Shown here in pieces: positions 1 through 8,621 of a stretch of DNA of 46,666 nucleotides (its first letter is position 1; every line of letters starts with the position of its first letter). Made by a program: the position numbers and the translations under genes. The stretch lies in contig JANSXG010000004.1 in assembly GCA_024743075.1 (NCBI GenBank), forward strand, positions 1-46,666, given 5' to 3'. The notes beneath the pieces are model-generated. The model was given only the letters and a program-made list of their open reading frames with translations, was not told the DNA's origin and searched no databases. This DNA is from a bacterium (GTDB lineage: Bacteria; Planctomycetota; Phycisphaerae; Phycisphaerales; UBA1924).

Positions 1-636
1 CAGATCCTGGTGAACGACAACCAGGAGGGCAACATCCAATCCGTCCGCGAGGAGCCGACCGAGGTCACGAACCAGACCGCAGGCGCGCCGACGACGACCA
101 GCCAGGGGCCGTCGGTGGAAGCCGGTACGGAACTAATCGTCCGCCCTCAGATCGCCGGAGACAACTCGGTCTCCCTGAACTTCGCGATCGAGGTTTCCTC
201 GTTCGATACATCGGCGCGTCGCGGCAACCTGACGCCGCCGAAGCAGACCGAGTCGTACAACAGCGTGGTCTCCGTCCCCTCGAACAGCACGATCATCGTC
301 GGTGGCTTCCGCTTCGAGGAGATTTCCGAATCGATCGACAAAATCCCGCTGCTCGGCGACATCCCGCTGGTCGGGGAGTTCTTCAAATCGACGACCAAGC
401 GCGACCAGTCACGCGTGATTTATGTGTTCATCACGCCAACCGTGATCTCGGAGACCGGCCAGCGCGACCTGCGCCTGCTGACCGACGGCCCGCTCCGCGA
501 GGCCGAGGTCGGCGACGGCCGCGACCAACTCGAGCCGGCGCACATCCCGCTGAGCTCGATCCGCCTCGACGACATCCGCCCGGATCTCATCGAAGCCGGT
601 GTGCTTCCGTCGTCCATCGGATCGGGAACGGACTAA
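1..636 (+). CDS. gspD: Type II secretion secretin GspD, C-terminal part (5' end outside window)
   Basis: The reading frame is open from base 1 and gives 211 residues of a secretin C-terminus. Visible signatures are the beta-barrel stretch VSLNFAIEVSSF, then SVVSVPSNSTIIVGGF and the strongly conserved end KIPLLGDIPLVGEFF followed by RVIYVFITPTVI, which are hallmarks of the secretin domain. Secretins form the multimeric outer-membrane channel of the type II secretion system. About 60 residues follow the last barrel strand; in other systems this area is the pilotin-binding S-domain. The stop lies 7 nt before the GspE start, so the two are co-transcribed. The missing N-terminus carries the N0-N3 domains and signal peptide. 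Identification is firm; whether it serves T2SS or a type IV pilus rests on the neighbouring pseudopilin and GspC/L/M-like genes. Confidence 0.93.
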   Translation, partial: QILVNDNQEGNIQSVREEPTEVTNQTAGAPTTTSQGPSVEAGTELIVRPQIAGDNSVSLNFAIEVSSFDTSARRGNLTPPKQTESYNSVVSVPSNSTIIVGGFRFEEISESIDKIPLLGDIPLVGEFFKSTTKRDQSRVIYVFITPTVISETGQRDLRLLTDGPLREAEVGDGRDQLEPAHIPLSSIRLDDIRPDLIEAGVLPSSIGSGTD

Positions 637-643
637 TCCAGGC

Positions 644-2299
644 ATGGCCAACCCCAACGGAGCACAACCCGCTGCACCCGACCCGATGATGCCCGGCGCT
701 TCGGCGTCGATGGGCCGGCTGGCGCGCATGCTCGCGCCGATGCCGCTCAAGGGCGAGCAGCTCGCGCGGTTCGGTACGCTGCCCGGCGCCGATGAGGACC
801 CGTGGGACGTGATGCTCGCGGCGATGGCGATGGACGAGCAGACCGCGCTCGAATCGCTGGCCCAGCGCCTCAAGATTCCCTTCGAGGCGGCGCCGAAGAG
901 CCACGATTCCGCCGAGGTGTTCTACGAGCGCGTGCCGGGCGCGGCGGCGCGGCGTCACCACGTCGCGGGCCTGCGCGCTTCGGATTCCGGGTCGGGCGCG
1001 ATGATTGTCGCGACGGCGCAGCCGATGCAGCCGGCGGTGTTCAGCATGCTCGAGCGCGTGCTGGGCATGCCCGTCGAGATCGTGCTCTCACCTCGGGCTG
1101 CCGTCGGCGACCTGATCAACCGGGGCTACGAGCAGAAACAGGACCTGGTCACCGAGATCGTCGAGGACATCCCGCTGGACGAGTCGGCGATCGAGTCGGC
1201 GGCGAGTTCGCTGTCGGGTTCGACCGACCTGATGTCGCTGGCCCGCCAGACGCCGGTGATCCGGCTGGTGAACATGATCCTGTTCGAGGCGCTGCGCCGA
1301 CGCGCGAGCGATGTGCACATCCAGCCTCTCGAAAACACGCTGCTGATCCGCTTCCGCATCGACGGCATGCTCGTGGACGCGTTCAGCCCGCCGCTGACGC
1401 TCGCGCCGGCGATCAATTCTCGCCTGAAGGTTATGGCGGAGCTGGACATCGCCAACCGCCATTCGCCGCAGGACGGCCAGACGACCGTGCGCATCGGCTC
1501 ACGCAAGATCGATATCCGCCTGTCGTGCATCCCGACGATCTACGGCGAGCGGCTTGTGCTCCGCTTGCTCGACCAGAGCCAGACGCAGCTCGACCTGTCG
1601 TCGGTCGGTGTCACCGAAGAGATGCAGGCCGAACTCGAGGACCTGATCAGCCGGCCCAACGGCATGATCCTGGTCACCGGCCCGACCGGTTCGGGCAAGA
1701 CGACCACGCTCTACGCCGCGATGGAGCGGATCGACCGCACGACGCGGAACGTGATGACCATCGAGGATCCGGTCGAGTACCACCTCGAGAATGTTGCGCA
1801 GATGCAGGTGAATGTGAAGCGCGGCGTGACGTTCGCCGCAGGGCTGCGGAGTCTGCTGCGTCAGGACCCCGATGTAATCCTCGTCGGCGAGATCCGCGAC
1901 CAGGAGACGGCGCAGCTGGCGGTGCAGGCGTCGCTGACCGGCCACCTCGTCCTCGCTACGCTCCACACCAACGATGCGCCCAGCGCCATCAGCCGTTTGC
2001 AGGACATTGGCGTGGAGCCGTACCTGATCAGTTCCTCGCTGCTGGCGGTCATCGCGCAGCGCCTGTGCCGGCGTCTGGCCCCGCCGGGATCCGAGCAGGA
2101 GTTCATCGGGCGTGTGGCGATCTACGAGATCATGCGGATGACCGACGACATCCGGCGTCTCGCCCAGCAGACCGCCGATGCGCAGGCGATCCGCGACGTG
2201 GCCGTCGGCGGCGGCATGAAACCGATGCTCGACGACGGCATGGAGAAGGTCCGGCGCGGGCTGACCACCGAACTCGAACTCCGGCGCGTGCTGTCCTGA
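644..2299 (+). CDS. gspE: Type II secretion ATPase GspE (no zinc module)
   Basis: This 551-residue cytoplasmic secretion ATPase powers pseudopilus assembly. The N-terminal 160 residues resemble the GspE/PilB N-terminal domain. Then come the ASDVHIQP motif, Walker A GPTGSGKTT near residue 345, the Asp box MTIEDPVEYH, Walker B DPDVILVGEIRD and the His box LVLATLHTNDA. I chose ATG 644 because it follows the gspD stop by 7 nt; an upstream in-frame extension would overlap gspD. An oddity is that after AQRLCRRLAP the sequence passes directly to EFIGRVAIYEIM. The tetracysteine zinc-binding insertion usual at this place (two CxxC pairs, some 40-50 residues) is absent. Both nucleotide-binding motifs are intact, so the enzyme is expected to be active. 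GspF follows 3 nt after the stop. Confidence 0.95.
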   Translation: MANPNGAQPAAPDPMMPGASASMGRLARMLAPMPLKGEQLARFGTLPGADEDPWDVMLAAMAMDEQTALESLAQRLKIPFEAAPKSHDSAEVFYERVPGAAARRHHVAGLRASDSGSGAMIVATAQPMQPAVFSMLERVLGMPVEIVLSPRAAVGDLINRGYEQKQDLVTEIVEDIPLDESAIESAASSLSGSTDLMSLARQTPVIRLVNMILFEALRRRASDVHIQPLENTLLIRFRIDGMLVDAFSPPLTLAPAINSRLKVMAELDIANRHSPQDGQTTVRIGSRKIDIRLSCIPTIYGERLVLRLLDQSQTQLDLSSVGVTEEMQAELEDLISRPNGMILVTGPTGSGKTTTLYAAMERIDRTTRNVMTIEDPVEYHLENVAQMQVNVKRGVTFAAGLRSLLRQDPDVILVGEIRDQETAQLAVQASLTGHLVLATLHTNDAPSAISRLQDIGVEPYLISSSLLAVIAQRLCRRLAPPGSEQEFIGRVAIYEIMRMTDDIRRLAQQTADAQAIRDVAVGGGMKPMLDDGMEKVRRGLTTELELRRVLS

Positions 2300-2302
2300 C
2301 CG

Positions 2303-3523
2303 ATGGCGACCACGAGCACCTATTTCTACTCCGCGATGAAGCTCACCGGCGGCAAGGCCCGGGGCGTACGGTCGGCGCGTGATGAGCGCCAACTCAGTGA
2401 CGAACTCCGCGGCGCGGGCCTGCTGCTCGTGCGCGCCTGGAAGCTGCCCGAGGTCTTTTCCGGCGTTGCGGAGGGTTCCGGCAAGGGCCCCCTGCCGCTG
2501 TCGGACGAAGCCGCGCTGAACAACCAGCTCCATGTGCTGCTGTCGCGTGGCGTGCCGCTGGTCGAGGCGTTGGAGGTCGGCGCGGACGTGGTTTCCGATC
2601 GGGCGAGCGGTCGCGTGCAGAAGCTGCGAGAACTGGTCGCGGCGGGGACCTCGTTCGCCAAGGCCTGCAAAGAAGTCGGCGGGTTCGACGAGGTCGCGAT
2701 CTCCGTCTACAAAGCCGCGGAGCGCACCGGCGACCTCGCGGGCGCTGCGGGGCGGCTCGCCGAAGCGGCGGAGCGGCGCCTCGCGATCCGCGGCAAGGCC
2801 ACCACCGTGATGATCTACCCGGCGATCGTAACGCTCGTCTCGATCGCGCTGCTCGCGGCGCTCCTGATCTTCGTCGTGCCGTCGATGGCCGAATCCGTCC
2901 GCTCGATGATGACCGAGGGCCAGGCATCGCAGCTGCCGTGGATCAGCATCGTCGTGTTCGGGCTGGGTGAGTGGATGGCGGCGAACCTGCTCGGCGTGAC
3001 ACTCGGCGCGGTGACGGTGCTCGCGATCCTCATCGTGCTCCGCAAGTCGGTGATCGCCGGGCTGATCCGGCTGTTCTCGAAGGTCCCGGCGGTGGCGGCG
3101 ATGCTCATGGCCGCGGAGCTTACCCGCTTCTTCAGCGTGATCGCGGCGATGACCAAGTCGGGCGTGCCGCTGGCGGAAGCACTCGAAACCTCGACCGGTT
3201 CAATCTCGGACGGGAAACTAAGGCGTCAGCTCGAGGACACGCGCAAGGCGCTCATGGAGGGCGGCGTGCTGCGGTCGCTGATCGAGAAGATCGACGCCCT
3301 GCCGCTGGCAACGCGGAAGCTGCTCGTGGCGGCGGAGCGTTCCGGCGATCTGGATCAGGCGTTTGACGCGCTGAGCACGAACATGGCCGAGGAACTGGAT
3401 ACCCGCTCGTCGCGCCTTCTGGCCCTGATGGAGCCCGCGGTGATCCTGACGATGTTCGCTCTTCTCGGACCGATGGTCGTTGCGATCGCTCTGCCAATGA
3501 TCAAACTGAATCAGGGCGGGTGA
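2303..3523 (+). CDS. gspF: Type II secretion inner-membrane platform protein GspF
   Basis: This 406-residue polytopic membrane protein has the two T2SF domains of the GspF/PilC family. The first (about residues 70-195) starts with LNNQLHVLLSRGVPLVEALE and is followed by a membrane segment (MIYPAIVTLVSIALLAALLI). The second (about 270-390) starts with ELTRFFSVIAAMTKSGVPLAEALE, and the protein ends in a hydrophobic segment (EPAVILTMFALLGPMVVAIA). Length and layout match the family. GspF is the inner-membrane platform through which GspE works on the pseudopilus. It starts 3 nt after gspE. A 250-nt gap follows before gspG, so the pseudopilin part may have an additional promoter. Confidence 0.95.
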   Translation: MATTSTYFYSAMKLTGGKARGVRSARDERQLSDELRGAGLLLVRAWKLPEVFSGVAEGSGKGPLPLSDEAALNNQLHVLLSRGVPLVEALEVGADVVSDRASGRVQKLRELVAAGTSFAKACKEVGGFDEVAISVYKAAERTGDLAGAAGRLAEAAERRLAIRGKATTVMIYPAIVTLVSIALLAALLIFVVPSMAESVRSMMTEGQASQLPWISIVVFGLGEWMAANLLGVTLGAVTVLAILIVLRKSVIAGLIRLFSKVPAVAAMLMAAELTRFFSVIAAMTKSGVPLAEALETSTGSISDGKLRRQLEDTRKALMEGGVLRSLIEKIDALPLATRKLLVAAERSGDLDQAFDALSTNMAEELDTRSSRLLALMEPAVILTMFALLGPMVVAIALPMIKLNQGG

Positions 3524-3706
3524 TGGGTGATCGCTGCACGAAGGCCCGCGAAGGACGCTCACCATCTGCAACACCGGCGCAGGCCGACCGTACAACCATT
3601 CGTTCGTCCGGATTCGGGGGGTCGGGGCTGGACAGCACCGTTGAGCGGCGCAGTTTCCATCTGGTTACCCCCCGGCTCGGAACCGAACCCGAGGCGGCGA
3701 GGGTCT

Positions 3707-3712
3707 TATAAT
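3707..3712 (+). promoter_or_regulatory. Possible -10 element upstream of gspG
   Basis: A perfect TATAAT lies in the 249-nt gap between gspF and gspG, 60 nt before the gspG start. No convincing -35 hexamer stands 16-17 nt upstream, so this is only suggestive of a secondary promoter that would raise expression of the major pseudopilin. Short ORFs in this gap have no recognisable content. Confidence 0.35.
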
Positions 3713-3772
3713 CGCGGGGCTGACCGGCCCCAGGAATCGCCAGAGCACTCATCGACACGCGGAGACTCGACC

Positions 3773-4195
3773 ATGCACGCACCCACCCAGCCCATTCGCC
3801 GGACCGCGCGACGCGCTTTCACCATCATCGAACTGATGGTCGTCCTGCTGCTCATTGGCGTGCTCATGGGCATCGCGGCGATCAACCTCCCCGGTGTGAT
3901 CAACCGCGGTAAAGAGAAGGCGACCCGGGCCTCGATGCAGGTCATCGCGACCGCCCTGCAGGAATACCAGATGGAGCACGGCTACCCGTCGAACAACGGG
4001 CTGCAGGTGCTCGTCGATCAGCAGTACCTGACCAAGCCGAGCGACCTTGAGGACTCATGGGACCAGCCCATTGAATTCCTCGCGCCCTCGCAGGTCGGCG
4101 GCACCGATGTCGCGTACACCCTGCGCAGCGCGGGCAAGGACCAGCAGTTCGATACCCCCGACGACATCATCTACTGGCCGGGCATGGACGATTGA
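3773..4195 (+). CDS. gspG: Major pseudopilin GspG
   Basis: This 140-residue protein has a class III (prepilin) leader, RRAFTIIELMVVLLLIGVLMG. After it come the long N-terminal helix and the GspG signature YQMEHGYPSNNGLQVLV. The C-terminal part, YTLRSAGKDQQFDTPDDIIYW, corresponds to the calcium-binding loop region of GspG. Pseudopilins are processed by a prepilin peptidase and polymerise into the T2SS pseudopilus. The residue before the cleavage site is Ala instead of the usual Gly. ATG 3773 is preceded by GGAG at 8 nt; longer in-frame extensions have no pilin features. No prepilin peptidase is encoded in the window. Confidence 0.93.
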   Translation: MHAPTQPIRRTARRAFTIIELMVVLLLIGVLMGIAAINLPGVINRGKEKATRASMQVIATALQEYQMEHGYPSNNGLQVLVDQQYLTKPSDLEDSWDQPIEFLAPSQVGGTDVAYTLRSAGKDQQFDTPDDIIYWPGMDD

Positions 4196-4216
4196 CCCGA
4201 CCGGGCCGGAGGGCCC

Positions 4217-4756
4217 ATGGTCTCCACCAGATCAATCAGGATTCACCACCGGCGCGGGATCACGATCCTCGAGGTCATCACCTCGCTGGTACTGCTCATC
4301 GGGGTCGGCACGATGGTGCTCAGCGCGTTCGGTTACGTCGAGCGCGCCGCCGCTCGCGACCGGATCCGGCTCGCCGGCCACGAGGCGGCGCACCGCATCA
4401 TACTGCAGTTCATCGACGAGCCGAATCCGATTCTCGCTGCGCGCGACAGAGAGGACCCGGTCCTCGTCAACGGCCACGAGTTCTACTTCTGGCTCGATGA
4501 GCGAGTTCTGGTCTCGGAGACCAACGATTCGGGCGCGGTCGTGGGCACGGCCCAGGACAGCGTGGACATCGAAACGCTCCTCACCAACAAACTCAAGCTG
4601 ATCTCCGTGCGCGTCTGGATCGACGAGCGCAAGGCCGGGTTTGCGCCGAAACAGACCGTTGCCTCGATCGATCGGATCTACAACATCATGAACGATCCGG
4701 AGAACCTGCTGGAGGTTCTTCGACGCGAAACCGCGAAGATGCGCGACAACCAATGA
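4217..4756 (+). CDS. Minor pseudopilin, GspI-like
   Basis: This 179-residue protein has a prepilin leader, RRGITILEVITSLVLLIGVGT, with Glu at position +5 of the mature protein and Ile in place of Phe at +1. The ILEV sequence resembles the TLLEV of GspI. The rest (periplasmic) is poorly conserved and ends in charged helices. The start ATG 4217 has a GGAG-type ribosome site about 6 nt upstream. The gene sits 21 nt after gspG and overlaps the next gene by ATGA, so translation is likely coupled. GspH is an alternative assignment. That it is a minor pseudopilin is secure; which one is not. Confidence 0.82.
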   Translation: MVSTRSIRIHHRRGITILEVITSLVLLIGVGTMVLSAFGYVERAAARDRIRLAGHEAAHRIILQFIDEPNPILAARDREDPVLVNGHEFYFWLDERVLVSETNDSGAVVGTAQDSVDIETLLTNKLKLISVRVWIDERKAGFAPKQTVASIDRIYNIMNDPENLLEVLRRETAKMRDNQ

Positions 4757-5598
4757 TCGCACGCACTCACCCATCACGATCCGGGTTCACGGTTCTCGAG
4801 TTGACCGTCGCGCTGATGCTTTCGAGCATCGTGGTGCTCAGCGCGGTCGGCGTCATGGGCATGGTCGCCCGGTCGGACCGGGTCACCGGCAACTACGTGC
4901 GCGACGCCGCGAACCTCGGCCAGACTCAGTTCATCGTGCGTCGGGCTCTGCAGAACCTCGTTGCCGCGAAACCGCTTCCTCCACCGGACGATGCGAACGA
5001 CCCGAACGCGGTGCTCGACGATCGACCGGCCGACGAGCAGTCGGGCGAGGACGAGCCGCCGTCGCCGATGGACGCCCTGTTCGGCGGCCTCGACGACACC
5101 CTGCCCATCGAGGCGGCCATGCCCGACACCAGCAAGCCGCCGAATTTCGAACTCTACTTTGAACAGGTTCTCTACCCGCCCACCGGTGAAGAGATCTACC
5201 TGCCCCGTCTCGAAGTGGTCACCAGCATCTGGCCGGTCCCCCGCCCGGAGATCCCGATCAGCCAGATCGACAACCCGGAGGTCCGGCGCCTGGAACTCGC
5301 GGCCCGTATCCGCGGCACGATCCGGGGCGTGTTCGAACTGCTCTACCTGAGCGACGGCTTCGCGCTGGCCTACACGCCGATCGAGCCGCCGGGGCAGCCG
5401 ACCATCCTCGGGCGTGGGTTCGTCGATGTGATGTGGGAGATCCTGCCAGAAGATGCCGACGCTTCCGGCTGGCAGCAGATCGGCGCCGCGTACCTTGAGG
5501 ACCAGTACCCCACCGCCGTTCGCCTGCGACTGCGCAGCTCCAGCGGCGCGACCGCGGACTGGCTGTTCGAAACCATCGTGCTGACGGAGGGCCAGTGA
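4753..5598 (+). CDS. Minor pseudopilin, GspJ-like
   Basis: This 281-residue protein carries a prepilin leader, RSGFTVLELTVALMLSSIVV, with Gly at -1, Phe at +1 and Glu at +5. Residues of roughly 75-115 form a proline- and acid-rich stretch (PPPDD, DDRPADEQSGEDEPPSP) that looks like a disordered surface insertion. A beta-rich part follows. Position between an I-like and a K-like pseudopilin, plus its length, suggest GspJ. It starts within the stop of the preceding gene (ATGA) and its own stop overlaps the next start (TGATG), so this is a tightly coupled set. The family assignment below pseudopilin level is an inference from gene order. Confidence 0.8.
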   Translation: MIARTHPSRSGFTVLELTVALMLSSIVVLSAVGVMGMVARSDRVTGNYVRDAANLGQTQFIVRRALQNLVAAKPLPPPDDANDPNAVLDDRPADEQSGEDEPPSPMDALFGGLDDTLPIEAAMPDTSKPPNFELYFEQVLYPPTGEEIYLPRLEVVTSIWPVPRPEIPISQIDNPEVRRLELAARIRGTIRGVFELLYLSDGFALAYTPIEPPGQPTILGRGFVDVMWEILPEDADASGWQQIGAAYLEDQYPTAVRLRLRSSSGATADWLFETIVLTEGQ

Positions 5599-6401
5599 TG
5601 CGGTTCGTCCCGAATCCGAAACGCGGCTTCACGATGCTGCTGGTCATCGGGGTCATGGCGATCGCGACGACGGTCATCGCGTTCAATGTCAAACGCCTGA
5701 ACTTCCGGGCCGGCGCCGTGGCGCGCCAGATCGAGCAGTACCACCTGCACCACGAGATCCAGGGCGTGCGCGACATCGTCATGCTCTGGCTTTCGAACCC
5801 CGCGGTCCGCACCGATCTCACCGACTTCGCCGGCTCCGACGAGCCCGCCCACATGGTCACCATGGCCGACGGCCTCTCGGTCCGCGTGTTCGTCCGCGAC
5901 GGCCAGGGCACTCTGCTGGCCAACCTCGCGAACACCGCCGACATCGCCCAGCAGGAGCAGATGATCGAGGCACTCGGCCGGATGCCCCCGGACCGCCCCG
6001 AACTCGTCAGGCGTAGCGGCCCGATGGAGATGTCCTTCTACGCGATGCACCCGCTCGTCATCCGCGCCGTCAGCTCCGACCCGGCCCTCGCCGACGCGCT
6101 CATCTCGCTGCAGGGCGATCCCGACGTCACGCGCGCGAACCTGAGCACGAAGGTCCTCGACACCGGCGTGCCGATGGCCACTTTTCAGCAGATCCGCCCG
6201 CTCATCACCTTCACGCCGGAGGTCTGGGCGCTCGATGTGGTCGCGTTCGATCCCGACTCACCTGAAGCCGAAGACCAGTACCGCCTGTATACCGTTCTGG
6301 CGCAGGTGAAGGGCCCGCTCCCCGTCATCTACGAATGGCGCCCCGTCAGCCTCGAGGAGTTTCAACGCCTCAGGCAACACGCGACCGGCTCGGCCCGGTA
6401 A
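5598..6401 (+). CDS. Minor pseudopilin, GspK-like
   Basis: This 267-residue protein begins with a leader, KRGFTMLLVIGVMAIATTVI. Position +5 is Leu rather than Glu. Lack of Glu5 is a known peculiarity of GspK, which caps the pseudopilus tip, and it supports that assignment. The body contains VRVFVRDGQGTLLANLANTA, consistent with the helical domain in which GspK proteins have an R.....G..NLN-like motif. The ATG at 5598 overlaps the TGA of the preceding gene; a GTG at 5595 would add one residue. The start of the next gene is 80 nt downstream. Confidence 0.8.
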   Translation: MRFVPNPKRGFTMLLVIGVMAIATTVIAFNVKRLNFRAGAVARQIEQYHLHHEIQGVRDIVMLWLSNPAVRTDLTDFAGSDEPAHMVTMADGLSVRVFVRDGQGTLLANLANTADIAQQEQMIEALGRMPPDRPELVRRSGPMEMSFYAMHPLVIRAVSSDPALADALISLQGDPDVTRANLSTKVLDTGVPMATFQQIRPLITFTPEVWALDVVAFDPDSPEAEDQYRLYTVLAQVKGPLPVIYEWRPVSLEEFQRLRQHATGSAR

Positions 6402-6480
6402 CCTGCACCACCGATCACCCGGATGGGACGTACTTCCGGGGTCAGAAGATCGGATCGAGCGGCACCGGAGGCTCTCGACT

Positions 6481-7074
6481 ATGGCCCAGACCGACACAGC
6501 ACGGCTGCTCACCCCCCTCGGATTCCTCGGCGCCCTCGCTGTGGCCGCTGGCGTGTGGTTCATACCGCTGCCCGGCCCGGGCGAACCCGGAGAAGTCATC
6601 AGCGTCGGCCCCGGGTCGAGCGCCGGTGGCGAAGGCGCTGGCGTGCAGCCGGTCGGCCGTACGCCCGATCACGACTGGCTCGCCCTCGTACCGCCGCTGA
6701 GCAAATTGCGCGAACCACTCGTTGAGATTGAACCAGGCCCCGAACCGGATCCACAGCCCGTCCAATCGCCGGTCAACGTCCGCTACCTCGGCTTTGTCGG
6801 AGCCGGCGAAGACCGCAGCGCCGCCCTCATCGAGATCGACGGCACCCAGCGCTTCGTCAGCACCGGCGACGCCGTCCGCCTTGAGGGCCGCGATGACCTC
6901 GTCATCGAAGAGATCACACCGGAGAAGGTCGTCTACAGCATGGGCAGCGTGAACAACACGGTGCCGCGCAGCACGCGCAACACCGGCAGCGCCCCGAGCG
7001 CCCGCCCGCTTCCGGTCACCCCGATGCCCTCGCCCGACGAAGACCGCCTGCGCGGGACGGTGAGCACGCGATGA
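6481..7074 (+). CDS. GspC/PilP-like inner-membrane protein
   Basis: This 197-residue protein has one N-terminal membrane segment (about residues 10-30) and a proline/glycine-rich linker. A small beta domain covers about 95-155: VRYLGFVGAGEDRSAALIEI, then RFVSTGDAVRLEGRDDLVIEEI. This is the layout of the HR domain of GspC or of PilP, proteins that link the inner-membrane platform to the secretin. The C-terminal 40 residues are low-complexity and charged. Start choice: ATG 6481 follows a GGAGG sequence at 6468. The stop overlaps the next start (ATGA). The role is inferred from fold-like features and from the following GspL- and GspM-like genes. Confidence 0.72.
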   Translation: MAQTDTARLLTPLGFLGALAVAAGVWFIPLPGPGEPGEVISVGPGSSAGGEGAGVQPVGRTPDHDWLALVPPLSKLREPLVEIEPGPEPDPQPVQSPVNVRYLGFVGAGEDRSAALIEIDGTQRFVSTGDAVRLEGRDDLVIEEITPEKVVYSMGSVNNTVPRSTRNTGSAPSARPLPVTPMPSPDEDRLRGTVSTR

Positions 7075-8621
7075 CGCCCCCGTCCGTGCTGCTCAGCGCC
7101 GATCTCTCGAGCGTCATGCTCATCACCGACTCGTCGAGCGAGACCTGGTCCGCGCCGTCGCTGCCCGAATCGCCCGACGCGCTCGTGCTCCGCTCGCGCA
7201 TCGACGAGGCGAGCAAGTGGGCCTCCTCCCAGCCGGCGGTGAAACGCAGGATCGGCACGGTCGTGCTCGACATCTCCGACGCCACCTGTCGCTGGGTGCA
7301 GAGCCCGTCGGCCGCGGCACCGGTCGTTGCCGCGACCCTGCGCACGCAGACCGAAGAATGGTCCTCCCGACTGCCCCTCGGCGGTGTGGAACCGATCATC
7401 GACGAACTCCCGAATGAGCGTTCCTTCGAGTTCGTCCGCTCCCGGGTCGAATCCCGCTCGGCCGGCAAGCGACCCGACGCTCTCGCCAAGGATCCGACCA
7501 ACACCGGCTCGACCGAGTCCGGCGCTCGGATGGCCGTGCTGATCATGCCCGATGCGCTCGTCCGGCTGTGGCTCGACCGGATGGACCGCTCGGGAGTCAA
7601 CATCGATTCGGTCCTGAGCCTCTGGCACGCTCTCGCCCTCTCGTGGGGCGATGCAAAGGCATCGGGTGTCCGCGCTGTGGTCATGGTCGAGGGCGAGGGT
7701 CGCATCGTCTGGGCGTGGGCCGACGGGGCGCGCCTGATCGTCGGCGGCTCTCTGCAACTCGAGCGCCCCGAGACCGACGAAGCGTCGCCGCCTCACAAAC
7801 ACCGCGCCGAAGCCGCCGCCCAGCGCATCTCGCTCGACTGGGTTACCTGGTCGGCCCAACTCGGTGTCGCCCCCGACGAGGTCCTCGTCATCGCCGAGGC
7901 CCGCGACCCGCTCGCCGAACAACTCGTCGGCTCTCTGTCAGACCGCTGGGACGGCATCCCGGCCCGTCAGATCCGCTCCGACCACCCGCTGCGCGAGACC
8001 GTCGCCCGCGCCGCGGCGTCGATCCGTTCGGTTGCCCGCGCCGATCGCGGCCCCCGCCTCTGGATGAGCCGCCTCTCCACTCGGCCGACCCGCGCGACGC
8101 GTCGCCGGTTCCTCGCCGGCAGTCTCGCGCTCGTGCTGCTCGCGGTCGCGGTAGTCGGCCTGGGCTACCGCCTCGCGCGCGAGGGCGCATCGCGATACGA
8201 GCAAGGCAGCGAGATCCGCAACGAGACATTCGCCAAAGTCCGCGACGCCGTCCCCGGCTTCGTCGAGACGCAGAACATCTCCATCCAGCTCCGCCAGCGC
8301 ATCGCCGAACTCGAGAGCGCGCCGACGTTCGTCGACCCGCCGCCGCCGCGCCCGATCTACGAGGACATGCAGCTCTTCCTCGATATCCTTCAGGACGAGT
8401 TCCCCAACGCCGAGATCCGGCGCATCAAGTACAGCCAGGGCGGCACCAACGCGAACGAGATCGAGATCGAACTGGAATCCCCGTCCGAGCGCACCGCGCT
8501 CGTCGCGCGCCTCCCATCGCTCCCGACGCGCAGCTCGTGGGAACTCCGCCGCAACTCGCGCAGCACTTCGACCACCATCGCCGACCTCGTCGGCACATGG
8601 CGGGAGGCCGAGTCGCCATGA
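7071..8621 (+). CDS. GspL-like assembly protein
   Basis: This 516-residue protein has a large soluble N-terminal part (about 1-335) and one membrane segment near 344-362 (FLAGSLALVLLAVAVVGLGY). A C-terminal periplasmic domain follows with a ferredoxin-like pattern, LFLDILQDEFPNAEIRRIKY then NEIEIELESPSERTALVARL. GspL has this arrangement: an actin-like cytoplasmic domain contacting GspE, one membrane helix and a periplasmic domain pairing with GspM. The primary sequence is divergent, so identification rests on architecture and its position between GspC-like and GspM-like genes. It overlaps both neighbours by 4 nt. A PilM/PilN fusion would be an equivalent description. Confidence 0.7.
   Translation: MTPPSVLLSADLSSVMLITDSSSETWSAPSLPESPDALVLRSRIDEASKWASSQPAVKRRIGTVVLDISDATCRWVQSPSAAAPVVAATLRTQTEEWSSRLPLGGVEPIIDELPNERSFEFVRSRVESRSAGKRPDALAKDPTNTGSTESGARMAVLIMPDALVRLWLDRMDRSGVNIDSVLSLWHALALSWGDAKASGVRAVVMVEGEGRIVWAWADGARLIVGGSLQLERPETDEASPPHKHRAEAAAQRISLDWVTWSAQLGVAPDEVLVIAEARDPLAEQLVGSLSDRWDGIPARQIRSDHPLRETVARAAASIRSVARADRGPRLWMSRLSTRPTRATRRRFLAGSLALVLLAVAVVGLGYRLAREGASRYEQGSEIRNETFAKVRDAVPGFVETQNISIQLRQRIAELESAPTFVDPPPPRPIYEDMQLFLDILQDEFPNAEIRRIKYSQGGTNANEIEIELESPSERTALVARLPSLPTRSSWELRRNSRSTSTTIADLVGTWREAESP

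Noticed and set aside
3520-3711. 63-codon ORF between gspF and gspG
   Set aside because: It overlaps the gspF stop and has no recognisable content; the gap reads better as regulatory.
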